Origin: a virus
Direction: 5' to 3' (one strand)
Length of the DNA stretch: 52,991 bases
IMG/VR virus record: IMGVR_UViG_3300009425_000021
Coordinates: 1 to 52,991 of that record
Shown here piece after piece: positions 16,728 to 24,513 of this stretch. The notes under the pieces are model-generated. The model saw only the letters and a list, made by a program, of their open reading frames with translations. It made no database searches and was not told the DNA's origin. The position numbers and the translations under genes are program-made. Position 1 is the first letter of the stretch; each line of letters opens with the position of its first letter.

Positions 16728-18824
16728 ATGAAATTTTTATATAGTGGTTATGCAGTACTGATATCTATTGTGTTGCTACTTGCATTGCGAGTAGCAGATC
16801 CAACGGCACTACAAAGTGTTAGAGGTCAAACATTTGATGCATATCAACAGTTAGATACAATTAAGCAAAGCCAGGATGTTGTACTATTAAACATCGGCGA
16901 AAAAAGTTTAGCAGTTAATGGTCAATACCCTTGGCCCAGACAATACTATGCACAAATGGTGATAGATGTTGCAGGCGCCGGAGGCGGTGTGCTAGGCTGG
17001 ACGATTATGTTTCCTGAAGCAGACAGGTTTTCTGGAGACGAAATATTTGCTAATTATTTGATGGAAAATAAGGTTAATGTGCAAGGAGCAAGACGTAATC
17101 CTATTAACTTTAATGTATTAAGTCAAGCAACTAGTACAAGAGGCATTAAAACATCAGGCCCACATATAGGAACAGGCACAATTGGCCCTGTGCCAGCAAA
17201 AGATTATTTACTAAAGTGGCCCAACTTAGTTACAAACATTCCGCTACTAGAAGCAGTAGCAAACGGCAAAGGCGTAACAGCGTCAGCACCACAGCCAGAT
17301 AACCAAACACGAACATACCCATTAGCAATTACAGTTGGCGATAGACTGTATCCTAGTTTTGCTATTGAAATGCTAAGGGTAAGTAAAGGTCAAAAAAGTT
17401 ATATGGTTAAGACTAGCGAATTGGGAATACAAGAAGTTGCTGTTAAAGGATACGACCCAATAGTAACGCAGTCAGACGGTACAGCATACATTCGCTTTAA
17501 CAACACATTCGAGGAAATTGAATACTTGGGAGCCGAAACTTTGGACCATCTTGCAGGCAAAATGGTTATAGTAGGTGTTACAGCAGAAGGTATTGCAAAT
17601 CCTGTGCCTACGCCAAGAGGTAATTTGTATCCACAGCAAATACATGCTCATATGCTACAGAACTTTATAGATAGCAGTAACATTACCAGGAATGAGTTAA
17701 GTGCTGTGTACGAGCTTCTGTGTGCGTTACTGGGCATGATATTAATAGGTTTAGCGATATATAAATCGCATATATGGGTAGGATTAGTAACTACAGTTAC
17801 TATTATAGGAGGAATTGTATACTACAGTATACATTCTTACACAGCAAACTTGGTATTATTTGATGCAACGTTTCCAGCAATAGCAAGTTTCTTAATATTT
17901 ACCCAGGCAAGTTTTAACAACTTCTGGATACAGTTTAAACTAAGAGCAGAGATACAAAAACAATTTGCCGGTTATGCCTCTCCTACTGTAGTGCGTATGT
18001 TACAAGAAAATCCAGAACTAATTAAGCAAGGTATGAAGAAAGAAGTAAGTATTTGCTTCTCAGATTTACGTGGATTTACACCTCTAGGTGAGAGCTTTGG
18101 GGACGATGTACAAGGTTTAACAAAGATAATGAATGGGTATATGGATGCTATTACACAACCTATACTTGATGCAGACGGCATGGTGATTAAATATATCGGC
18201 GATGCAAGTATGCACATACACAATGCTCCTATGGACGATCCAGACCATCCTAAGAGTGCGGTGCAAACAGGACTATTAATGCTTAGGGCAGTAGAGAAAT
18301 TCAATGATAAAATTGTTAAAGAAGGTAGACCACCCGTTGGTATGGGTGCTGGTATTAATACTGGGCTCGGTTATATTGGGGAAATGGGCTCCACTGCAAG
18401 ACACTCATATGACATACTCGGAGATGCAGTTAGTACCGCGGCAAGAATAGAAAGCAAATGTAAAGAGTACGGATGTTTACTCCTTGTGGGCGGTGATACA
18501 CATAAACATACTGCAAATGATTTCTTTTATTTAAAAGTAGATGACTTGGCAGTAAAAGGAAAAACAATTGGTATAGAAATATATACCGTACTTGATATTA
18601 AGAAAACTAAGTATGCTAAAGCAAAACAAATGCACGAAGACATGCACACACATTATCGCAATCAAGAATTTAAGAAAGCAATTAATCTATGTGAAAAGTT
18701 AGCAGATGCATTTGAAGGCAAGATGTCAAACTATTATACTATGTGGATTGAACGTTGTAAATTCCAAATGACTCAAACACTTCCTAAAGATTGGGACGGA
18801 GTATTTATTGCTACATCGAAGTAG
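16728..18824 (+). CDS. CHASE2-domain class III adenylate cyclase, 698 aa
   Basis: This is predicted to make cAMP from ATP at the inner membrane. An N-terminal membrane helix (about 4-22) leads into a periplasmic CHASE2 sensor domain (about 30-310). Membrane helices follow (about 325-400), then a class III cyclase catalytic domain (about 425-625). Catalytic features seen are the metal-binding Asp in FSDLRGFT (near 445), the second Asp in KYIGDAS (near 492) with its Lys, the Asp of YDILGDAV (near 561) and the Arg of STAAR (near 571). The Lys/Asp pair fits ATP rather than GTP. The usual transition-state Asn is replaced by Ser (VSTAAR). The gene closes the secreted-protein island and is convergent with 18825-19451. 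A full-length, apparently intact membrane cyclase is very unusual in a phage. Confidence 0.9.
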   Translation: MKFLYSGYAVLISIVLLLALRVADPTALQSVRGQTFDAYQQLDTIKQSQDVVLLNIGEKSLAVNGQYPWPRQYYAQMVIDVAGAGGGVLGWTIMFPEADRFSGDEIFANYLMENKVNVQGARRNPINFNVLSQATSTRGIKTSGPHIGTGTIGPVPAKDYLLKWPNLVTNIPLLEAVANGKGVTASAPQPDNQTRTYPLAITVGDRLYPSFAIEMLRVSKGQKSYMVKTSELGIQEVAVKGYDPIVTQSDGTAYIRFNNTFEEIEYLGAETLDHLAGKMVIVGVTAEGIANPVPTPRGNLYPQQIHAHMLQNFIDSSNITRNELSAVYELLCALLGMILIGLAIYKSHIWVGLVTTVTIIGGIVYYSIHSYTANLVLFDATFPAIASFLIFTQASFNNFWIQFKLRAEIQKQFAGYASPTVVRMLQENPELIKQGMKKEVSICFSDLRGFTPLGESFGDDVQGLTKIMNGYMDAITQPILDADGMVIKYIGDASMHIHNAPMDDPDHPKSAVQTGLLMLRAVEKFNDKIVKEGRPPVGMGAGINTGLGYIGEMGSTARHSYDILGDAVSTAARIESKCKEYGCLLLVGGDTHKHTANDFFYLKVDDLAVKGKTIGIEIYTVLDIKKTKYAKAKQMHEDMHTHYRNQEFKKAINLCEKLADAFEGKMSNYYTMWIERCKFQMTQTLPKDWDGVFIATSK

Positions 18825-19451
18825 TTAGTCATCCGGAGTCCATTGCTTGACAGCAGTAAATAGATTTGCATAGTCGAGCAAATCAGATCTCAGTGTTTTT
18901 AAATGTGTTAACTCAAGTGGAGCTTGTAGACCCGAAGCTTGGTATAGCGGAAGATAGAAGTTTATAATTTTATCAACACGTTGTCGGTCAGTTAAAATTG
19001 CTTTCATTACTCGTTGATGCCATTCGTTGCTAGACACAATATCAAATAGCCAACCATGATGTGGACTATGGCTGTTAAATTTCTTAACCATTTCTTTTGT
19101 TTCGTAGTACACTGCTCGAACAGGATTTATATTTACTCTGTATTTTTCCATCACGGCAGGGTACACCCACCAGTGTTCTCTACAACGTTGGTTTTTTAAG
19201 AATCCTCTATACTCGTTCACCATGCTCTTTTCTAAACCATCTGCACTTTCCCTAATTTGCACATCGTAAACGTCCATTAAATTGTCTGCTATTTTTTTAT
19301 GTTTAGCAGAAAAGTCTTCGTAGTTCTCCTTAAGGTCAAGAATCGAGAACGTACCGTCTAAAAATGTGTTGGGGATTGTATTGTGTAGTTTGAATTTATT
19401 GAGCTCAGTAGTCAAACGTATAGAGTCAAAATTTATAATATCCTTTGACAT
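18825..19451 (-). CDS. Unknown protein, 208 aa
   Basis: Read from the ATG at 19451. The frame could extend to a GTG 15 bases upstream, but that extension lies inside the promoter-like motif TAAGTA (19457-19462), which stands exactly five bases before the ATG as at several late genes here. The protein is mixed alpha-helical and soluble, with Trp/His-rich stretches (RCREHWWVYPAVMEKYRV, HSPHHGWLF, NEWHQRVM). I do not recognise a family. It is the last gene of the minus-strand block and converges on the cyclase, the two stop codons being adjacent. Confidence 0.65.
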   Translation of the reverse strand: MSKDIINFDSIRLTTELNKFKLHNTIPNTFLDGTFSILDLKENYEDFSAKHKKIADNLMDVYDVQIRESADGLEKSMVNEYRGFLKNQRCREHWWVYPAVMEKYRVNINPVRAVYYETKEMVKKFNSHSPHHGWLFDIVSSNEWHQRVMKAILTDRQRVDKIINFYLPLYQASGLQAPLELTHLKTLRSDLLDYANLFTAVKQWTPDD

Positions 19452-19456
19452 GCTAT

Positions 19457-19462
19457 TACTTA
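19457..19462 (-). promoter_or_regulatory. Variant late promoter core TAAGTA
   Basis: On the minus strand TAAGTA-ATAGC-ATG has the same geometry as the TAAATA-N5-ATG sites elsewhere in the window, with one core mismatch. Confidence 0.4.
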
Positions 19463-19476
19463 TCACATATTGATGG

Positions 19477-20178
19477 TTAGGGAGTACCTAGCACAAATTC
19501 TACAAAAAGGATCTCACCCCAATCCTTCATCGCCGCACCTTTCCGATCTCTTGCATAATGATCCGGCCCGGACATCGCGAAGTGTTTATTTTTTACTGCA
19601 AACCCACATTCCTGTGCAACCTGAGCGATACTGTTAATGGAAGCAGAATTTTCTGTAAGCAAAATTACGCAATCTGGCGCCATCTTATTTTTTATATTTG
19701 TAAAAAACTCTCTATGTGCATTCCAGTTTTTATCTATGGCCAATCTTATCCAATCTTCTTTTGAGTTAAACTGGACGTCTCCGGTTGGTAAATAATGGTA
19801 TTGCCTGAATTGTGGAGGATTCCCAATTATTAAGTCGTAGTTGTCTTTTAAAATGGCTACGTTATCATTATGCACAGCAGTAGCATTATCGATATTATTG
19901 TCTTTAATGGTTTTGTGCATGAGATCGCATGCCGGCTCAAATTTTTCTAATAATGTTATATGATTGCATACATCACATGCTAACATTCCAAGCCCTAAAA
20001 AGCCTACACCTGAACACCAATCTAATGCATGATTAAAAGTTTTGTTTGGATGATATTTTTTAAAATAATCGAAGTAGGCCTGGATATATTGCGTCCCGCC
20101 ACCATTAGTTTCTTTCGACCAGTAAATATGTGTGTCGTTGACTTTGTATGTCCAATTTATATCTAAAAACTGTTTCAT
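19477..20178 (-). CDS. SAM-dependent methyltransferase, 233 aa
   Basis: A Rossmann-type methyltransferase with SAM-binding motif I DWCSGVGFLG (residues 53-62), an acidic strand end LLEKFEP (77-82) and the catalytic-type motif NPPQ (120-123). NPPY/NPPQ motifs are typical of enzymes that methylate planar nitrogens (bases or Gln side chains) in HemK/RsmC-like families. There is no clear target-recognition domain, so a DNA modification enzyme is possible but not shown. It overlaps the Nudix gene by four bases, suggesting coupled translation. Confidence 0.8.
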   Translation of the reverse strand: MKQFLDINWTYKVNDTHIYWSKETNGGGTQYIQAYFDYFKKYHPNKTFNHALDWCSGVGFLGLGMLACDVCNHITLLEKFEPACDLMHKTIKDNNIDNATAVHNDNVAILKDNYDLIIGNPPQFRQYHYLPTGDVQFNSKEDWIRLAIDKNWNAHREFFTNIKNKMAPDCVILLTENSASINSIAQVAQECGFAVKNKHFAMSGPDHYARDRKGAAMKDWGEILFVEFVLGTP

Positions 20179-20669
20179 ATTGTATTGATGCCAAGAATAG
20201 TGTGCAGTTTATCTGTGCCCTTATTTCTGCCTAAAGTAGATCTTGCACCATCGTGTAATGGCTTAGGCCACCTACCAATGTCGACCCATGCATAACCAGA
20301 ACTCTCGTCATTTAACGTAGGAATGAACTCACTTGGTACAACAGCAACGAAACTGTAATACATAAAGTTTTTGTTTCTACTTTGATAAACATCTATAGGA
20401 TTTAATTTTTGTAGTTCTGGAACGAACCCAATCTCTTCTTCTAACTCTCGTTGTATACATTCAAACGGAGTCTCACCACTATCAATCATACCACCCCAAA
20501 AACCCCAAGTATTTTTATGACGCTTGTCACTGTTCCTTAGTTGAAACAGGCATCGCCCAGTGTCTTTAGCAAGAAACAAAACTCCTGCCCCGGCAATCCC
20601 TTCGAATGTTTTTACAGGTTCAGTTTCCAATATCCTGGGTTGTACTGGCCTTCGTGTGTGCTTGTCCAT
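20175..20669 (-). CDS. Nudix hydrolase, 164 aa
   Basis: The Nudix box is complete: G60, E66, then RELEEEIGF (74-82), spaced as in the G-x5-E-x7-REUxEExGU consensus. The fold start (GAGVLFLAKDTGRCLFQLRN) and the GFWGG lead-in are also typical. Nudix enzymes hydrolyse nucleoside diphosphates linked to other groups. The layout, with an Arg-rich entry and Trp-Gly lead, resembles ADP-ribose, mutator-type or GDP-mannose members, and the substrate is unclear. The gene starts inside the end of gp15 (58-base overlap) and lacks a clear ribosome site. Confidence 0.85.
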   Translation of the reverse strand: MDKHTRRPVQPRILETEPVKTFEGIAGAGVLFLAKDTGRCLFQLRNSDKRHKNTWGFWGGMIDSGETPFECIQRELEEEIGFVPELQKLNPIDVYQSRNKNFMYYSFVAVVPSEFIPTLNDESSGYAWVDIGRWPKPLHDGARSTLGRNKGTDKLHTILGINTI

Positions 20670-22048
20670 GCGGCGTTCTCGTATTTGTATTGTTTGTTTG
20701 TGTATAAGTTTTTAATGTATTGTACGGTAGTTTGAGTACTAGCATCAAGCGATACAATCCATTTAGCACCATCATATTCTATTATATCGTGAACATCTGC
20801 GTTAAAGATGCCCCAGTTGTCTCCAACAATTTCGTTAGTAAGTAAGTATCGTTGTCCAGTTGCAACTGCACTTAATGTGCCGTCTCCTGGATAATTTTCT
20901 AGAGGATTTACAATTCTTGTTATATCAGTTTGTGTTGTACTAGGTAATGTATCATTGTCTAATGTGAACACTAACTTAGCAGTATCAGTTACCGACCTAA
21001 CAATAGTTCCTGTAATTAACGAGGCATATTCAATGTCGTTATTGATATTTAATTGTAGTGTACTTCCAGCTGTTAACGGAATGTCTGCAATGTTTACAGC
21101 ATTTGAGCCAGCAGATCCACTGCTAGTTTGAGGTGCTAACACTTCTAATAAGTCATTCCAATTTGCTTTAACTGTAGTTCCATCATCGTAAACACTTTGT
21201 GCCGGTGTACCAGTCGGAGCACTCTTAAATAGTGTTGCTTCAGCACCATCTATACTTACCCAATAGTTATTTGGTGTGATAGTTTGAATTTCCATGTTAC
21301 CGTCTATAGTTCTAAAGAAGTCGTAAATATCTGAATCGTACCCTAAATCACCAGTGCTGTCTGTCTTGTATACATTAGCAGTAATAGAGTTAATAATTTT
21401 TTGACGTTTAACTGCCGCCGGCGGACTTAGCCATATAGGCATAACAAATGTCAGTGTAGCAACATCAAGGGTTTCATCGACACCAGCTGGAATACTTCTA
21501 TTGCTCCATTGTATGTCAGTTAATTCGACTTCGAATATATTAGCCCAATCTAACGGATTTGAGTTTTGTTGTAACTGTAAACTTGGATTGAATAATATTA
21601 AAATTTGTTCTAACAACTGTAGTTTCTGGTCAGTATTACTACTCCATACATCTACTTGCATTGTTAAGTTATAAGGTACAGGCATTATTCTATCTGTACT
21701 GTATAAGTTTCCTTTACCAGTGCCGTATGTTGAAGTATTGGAATTGTATGCCCTTTCAGCCACTTGCACTTTAGAAACTAGTGTTGGATCTTGTGTTCTG
21801 TCTCTAGCAATTAATAAACTTTGTATACTACATGCAATAAATGGAGTGCTGTTAATCATGTTCTCACCGCCTTTAGTAAGGATGTGAGCAACCATTCGAC
21901 TCATGTCTGAATATCTAACAGGAGCCTTGTTGTAATATGTAACACCGCCACGTTTACCTTCTGAAACTTTAAATTCACCAAAGATCCGCATGAACTGTAG
22001 TAAGTATCTTCTTACCTGTGCGTCATAAAAATAATCCATATTTGCCAT
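20612..22048 (-). CDS. gp15: Tail sheath stabiliser / completion protein, gp15-like
   Basis: The N-terminus (MDYFYDAQVRRYLLQFMRIFG) matches the start of T4 gp15, which caps the contractile tail below the neck. The middle (TYYNKAPVRYSDMSRMVAHI, then NLTMQVDVWSSNTDQKLQ) fits the family as kept in marine T4-like phages. At 478 residues it is much longer than T4 gp15 (272). The extra C-terminal part contains beta modules with W-x-x-x-D and EYDGAKWIV / YENAAWTST elements, like those inserted in the sheath and gp14. It follows gp14 with a one-base gap. The call rests on motif resemblance and on the gp14 neighbour. Confidence 0.75.
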   Translation of the reverse strand: MANMDYFYDAQVRRYLLQFMRIFGEFKVSEGKRGGVTYYNKAPVRYSDMSRMVAHILTKGGENMINSTPFIACSIQSLLIARDRTQDPTLVSKVQVAERAYNSNTSTYGTGKGNLYSTDRIMPVPYNLTMQVDVWSSNTDQKLQLLEQILILFNPSLQLQQNSNPLDWANIFEVELTDIQWSNRSIPAGVDETLDVATLTFVMPIWLSPPAAVKRQKIINSITANVYKTDSTGDLGYDSDIYDFFRTIDGNMEIQTITPNNYWVSIDGAEATLFKSAPTGTPAQSVYDDGTTVKANWNDLLEVLAPQTSSGSAGSNAVNIADIPLTAGSTLQLNINNDIEYASLITGTIVRSVTDTAKLVFTLDNDTLPSTTQTDITRIVNPLENYPGDGTLSAVATGQRYLLTNEIVGDNWGIFNADVHDIIEYDGAKWIVSLDASTQTTVQYIKNLYTNKQYKYENAAWTSTHEGQYNPGYWKLNL

Positions 22049-22049
22049 A

Positions 22050-23072
22050 CTAGTCTGCCTTCGGTTTCACTATTTTACTGAGATTAGTTTTAACTGCATC
22101 AGTTGTACCATCAGTATTAATTCTTTGGTCATCGTTGTTAACAAACGAAGTAAGTATCTTATTAGCCGCTGACCATGCCGCTGTCTTATCATCACTAACC
22201 TTACGCCAAACACTCAAGTTCTTTAAGAATAATCTGTGTGGAGCAAAGTCTGTTCTTAGGAAGTAATCGCCTTCGTTTGCATCTACCGGGAATGTTGTGC
22301 CACTACCAACTATAGTTGCTCCGTTCGGAGGAGTACCATCGACATTAGGAAGATAAACTCCAGGCGTGTCACCTTCTACATACAAATGACCACCAGCTAC
22401 ATAGTCTGCATCATACGGTGTTTCTGACGCCGCCAATGCTTGAACTTTATCTGATATAGCAATCTCTGTGCTGTAAGTACTTAATATATTTCTTAAATCA
22501 TCAGCACTTTCACCAGTGCCAAGTATGTCTCTGTACTCTGGACTATCTGTTATGTTAGTTAGTTTAACTCTCCACAAGTGGGGCCACCATCTTGCATCGT
22601 AGCCTTCTGCTGGTCTGCCTGCATCACTAACAACAAAATATCTGTTAACGGCTTCACCGCCACCAAGTAACAAGTCATCTCGTAAATGAGGTAGCTCAAC
22701 GACATCACCTGCCATTAAACGTCTACCTAATAAACTAGCACATGTATTCATATGGAAAGTCATAAACAATGAGTCATTGTTAACAAACATACCAAATTGT
22801 GTTAAGTCAAAGTCTGGATCTCCGGGAGTATAACTGCCACGTAATTCGTAAATATCAGTATCATACTTCCTGTCTCGGTTTTCTAAAAACAGTACATCTT
22901 GTATATACAAGTCACCTGTTCCAGTACTTGCAGTGGTGTCATCAGTGTATGTTCCTATGTATTTGTGTACATAGACTCCTGTTCCACCCGCATTGATATT
23001 CTCGGCAATGATTCTATCTTGAAAATCATAGTCGTTTGTTTTGTTCTTGTTCCATAAACTTAATCTAGGCAT
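22050..23072 (-). CDS. gp14: Neck protein, gp14-like
   Basis: Read from the ATG at 23072 (340 residues). An upstream GTG would place the start inside the late promoter. The pattern DRIIAENINAGGTGVYVHKYIG, then LTQFGMFVNNDSLFMTFHMN, then LMAGDVVELPH follows T4 gp14, a neck protein joining head and tail. It is longer than T4 gp14 (256 residues). The added C-terminal region includes HLYVEGDTPGVYLPN and GDYFLRTDFAPHRLFLKN, resembling surface modules also seen in sheath and gp15. It is the first gene of the minus-strand block and is transcribed from a late promoter that abuts its ATG. Confidence 0.75.
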   Translation of the reverse strand: MPRLSLWNKNKTNDYDFQDRIIAENINAGGTGVYVHKYIGTYTDDTTASTGTGDLYIQDVLFLENRDRKYDTDIYELRGSYTPGDPDFDLTQFGMFVNNDSLFMTFHMNTCASLLGRRLMAGDVVELPHLRDDLLLGGGEAVNRYFVVSDAGRPAEGYDARWWPHLWRVKLTNITDSPEYRDILGTGESADDLRNILSTYSTEIAISDKVQALAASETPYDADYVAGGHLYVEGDTPGVYLPNVDGTPPNGATIVGSGTTFPVDANEGDYFLRTDFAPHRLFLKNLSVWRKVSDDKTAAWSAANKILTSFVNNDDQRINTDGTTDAVKTNLSKIVKPKAD

Positions 23073-23077
23073 AGCAG

Positions 23078-23085
23078 TATTTATC
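23078..23085 (-). promoter_or_regulatory. Late promoter GATAAATA for gp14 (minus strand)
   Basis: On the minus strand GATAAATA-CTGCT-ATG places the predicted start point on the A of the gp14 ATG. It lies back-to-back with the sigma70 promoter of tRNA-Ser on the plus strand. Confidence 0.7.
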
Positions 23086-23099
23086 ACTTTCTAAAGTTC

Positions 23100-23128
23100 T
23101 TGACACAAGACGTGATAACTACTATAAT
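23100..23128 (+). promoter_or_regulatory. Sigma70-type promoter for tRNA-Ser
   Basis: TTGACA (23100-23105) and TATAAT (23123-23128), spacing 17. The tRNA begins about 11 bases after the -10 element, so very little 5' trimming is needed. Confidence 0.85.
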
Positions 23129-23138
23129 GTGTACATAC

Positions 23139-23228
23139 GGAGAGTTGGCTGAGTGGTCGAAAGCGCCTCCCTGCTAAGGAGGTATATGGGTAACTGTATC
23201 GAGGGTTCGAATCCCTCACTCTCCGCCA
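23139..23228 (+). tRNA. tRNA-Ser (anticodon GCT), CCA encoded
   Basis: The seven-base acceptor GGAGAGT pairs with ACTCTCC, followed by discriminator G and CCA. The anticodon loop CTGCTAA sits on the stem CTCC/GGAG. A long variable arm (typical of serine tRNAs) precedes the T arm GAGGGTTCGAATCCCTC. It reads AGC/AGT codons, which this phage uses heavily (AGT above all). Confidence 0.93.
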
Positions 23229-23248
23229 CAATTACTGACAAAAAAAGG

Positions 23249-23276
23249 TTGACTTACCCGTAAAATACTGTATAAT
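23249..23276 (+). promoter_or_regulatory. Sigma70-type promoter for 23311-23589
   Basis: AAAAAAGGTTGACT with TATAAT at 23271-23276, spacing 16. It shares the AAAAGGTTGAC upstream block with the replication-gene promoters near 47139, 50555, 51383 and 51469. Confidence 0.8.
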
Positions 23277-23310
23277 AGTACACATATTAACGCAAAGAGG
23301 CAGTAGTAAC

Positions 23311-23589
23311 ATGGCATATTACACTCATACAGCAGATCCAATAGGCGTTTTCACTGAAAAAGAACACGGAAATTACTTTGAATTTAGTAATAATCCAGAT
23401 AATTTTGCATTTTGCGAAGACCACCCACATGTTATATGGGTAGGATCTCATGGCGTTGCCGGAGACAGCGGACGCCGTTATGCAACTGTTAAGAAAACAG
23501 TTGCGTATGTGGTAGTTGATGAAGACGAGTTTGGACTTCCTGTTGTTGAAAAGTGGAATATCAAACAGCGTAAAGATTACTTCGTATAA
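23311..23589 (+). CDS. Unknown small protein, 92 aa
   Basis: A soluble, aromatic-rich protein (MAYYTHTADPIGVFTEK) preceded by AGAGG and driven by its own strong promoter, so probably expressed early. It contains a beta-rich middle (RRYATVKKTVAYVVVDEDEFG) and a basic end. No family is recognised. Its place between two tRNA genes and its early-type promoter suggest a host-takeover or regulatory role, but that is inference. Confidence 0.6.
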   Translation: MAYYTHTADPIGVFTEKEHGNYFEFSNNPDNFAFCEDHPHVIWVGSHGVAGDSGRRYATVKKTVAYVVVDEDEFGLPVVEKWNIKQRKDYFV

Positions 23590-23771
23590 CAGACAAGCAC
23601 ATTAACCTTGTGCTAGTAGTAAGTTGTTCCTTCTATGATAGAACTTAGGGTAGTTCCTGAGAATTGGAACACGATGACAGTAGTCCGTACACTTGGGTAC
23701 GATAGTTTGAAACGGTGGAGAACTGAAGATCTCGGTTCTGAGAAGCTGTTAAGACACCAATACTATTTAAA
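23590..23771 (+). other. Gene-poor spacer with successive short hairpins
   Basis: Between the small gene and tRNA-Trp I see four small inverted repeats: AGCACA/TGTGCT (near 23595), GTTCC/GGAAC (near 23654), CGTAC/GTACG (near 23686) and AGAAC/GTTCT (near 23719). A 47-codon frame from ATG 23635 also runs to a TAG at 23778, inside the tRNA, with no ribosome site. The stretch could be a structured RNA or tRNA-precursor leader. No further tRNA is found in it. Confidence 0.35.
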
Positions 23772-23846
23772 GAGTTAGTGTTCTAATGGTAAGATGCAGG
23801 TCTCCAACACCTTGCGATTGGGGTTCGAATCCTTACTAGCTCGCCA
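23772..23846 (+). tRNA. tRNA-Trp (anticodon CCA), CCA encoded
   Basis: Acceptor GAGTTAG pairs with CTAGCTC (one G-U), with discriminator G and CCA. The anticodon loop is CTCCAAC, with CCA at 23804-23806. The T arm is TGGGGTTCGAATCCTTA, with G-U pairs. The anticodon stem CAGGT/ACCTT has a C-U mismatch at its first pair, and the D stem is short. It is somewhat degenerate but complete. Confidence 0.8.
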
Positions 23847-23868
23847 AATAACCAGAAGGAATCAGACA

Positions 23869-24252
23869 GTGGCAGATACTAATTATAGTATGATATGCAA
23901 TGCACTACGAACACCAGACGGCACAATACTACAGAGCCGGCATAGACATGATTTTAAAACTTATAAAGATGCTAATGGCAAAGAGTATATGATTGATGGT
24001 GGACTAGACTATGTTCGTGCTAGTGCTAATGGTGACGAAGAAATGATCGTAGTCACACTTGCAGAACCGCATGAACAAGTTAGAGAAGCATGTGATTGGG
24101 GAACATACGGTATTAACGGAGACCAACCACTGTCATATATTACATTGAGTAATATGACTACTGATCACATTGAAGCAGTCCTAAAAAATGTGTCGTCAAT
24201 CAATCCAGCAATTAAAATTGCAATGCAAAACGAGTTGGAGCATCGCAAATGA
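23869..24252 (+). CDS. Unknown phage protein, 127 aa
   Basis: The GTG at 23869 is chosen because AGAAGGA lies eight bases upstream. The same frame extends upstream only into the tRNA-Trp gene. The protein (start VADTNYSMICNALRTPDGT, read as Met) has a small beta-rich front (LQSRHRHDFKTYKDANGKEY, MIDGGLDYVRASAN) and a helical end. It resembles small conserved proteins of marine T4-like phages of unknown function. It is followed ten bases later by another small gene. Confidence 0.65.
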   Translation: MADTNYSMICNALRTPDGTILQSRHRHDFKTYKDANGKEYMIDGGLDYVRASANGDEEMIVVTLAEPHEQVREACDWGTYGINGDQPLSYITLSNMTTDHIEAVLKNVSSINPAIKIAMQNELEHRK

Positions 24253-24262
24253 GTAAACTAGT

Positions 24263-24511
24263 ATGACAATGCCTAATGAAAGAAGGAATGCTGTTAACTT
24301 TACTCGGCAGTTCCTAGTAGACTTAATGAATCCTAAGAAGACACCCAGGGTTCCGAGTGCTATAAGGAAAGAAGCATATCGTTGCCTAAAGCATTACCCA
24401 GGTGAATACTACATGGAAGAAGCCGCTGAACAGGCACCAAGTATATTCGGTGAGTGGGACTCAACTAAACCAGTTGATTCTAGTCCATATGAACATAACC
24501 GAGGAAGATAA
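24263..24511 (+). CDS. BPSL0761-like small protein, 82 aa
   Basis: The pattern NFTRQFLVDLMNPKKTPRVP, then IRKEAYRCLKHYPGEYYME and a Phe-Gly end, matches a small helical family found in bacteria and phages and named after BPSL0761. It has no known activity. It lies between two other small phage genes with short gaps, so it is probably co-transcribed. Confidence 0.65.
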   Translation: MTMPNERRNAVNFTRQFLVDLMNPKKTPRVPSAIRKEAYRCLKHYPGEYYMEEAAEQAPSIFGEWDSTKPVDSSPYEHNRGR

Positions 24512-24513
24512 CA

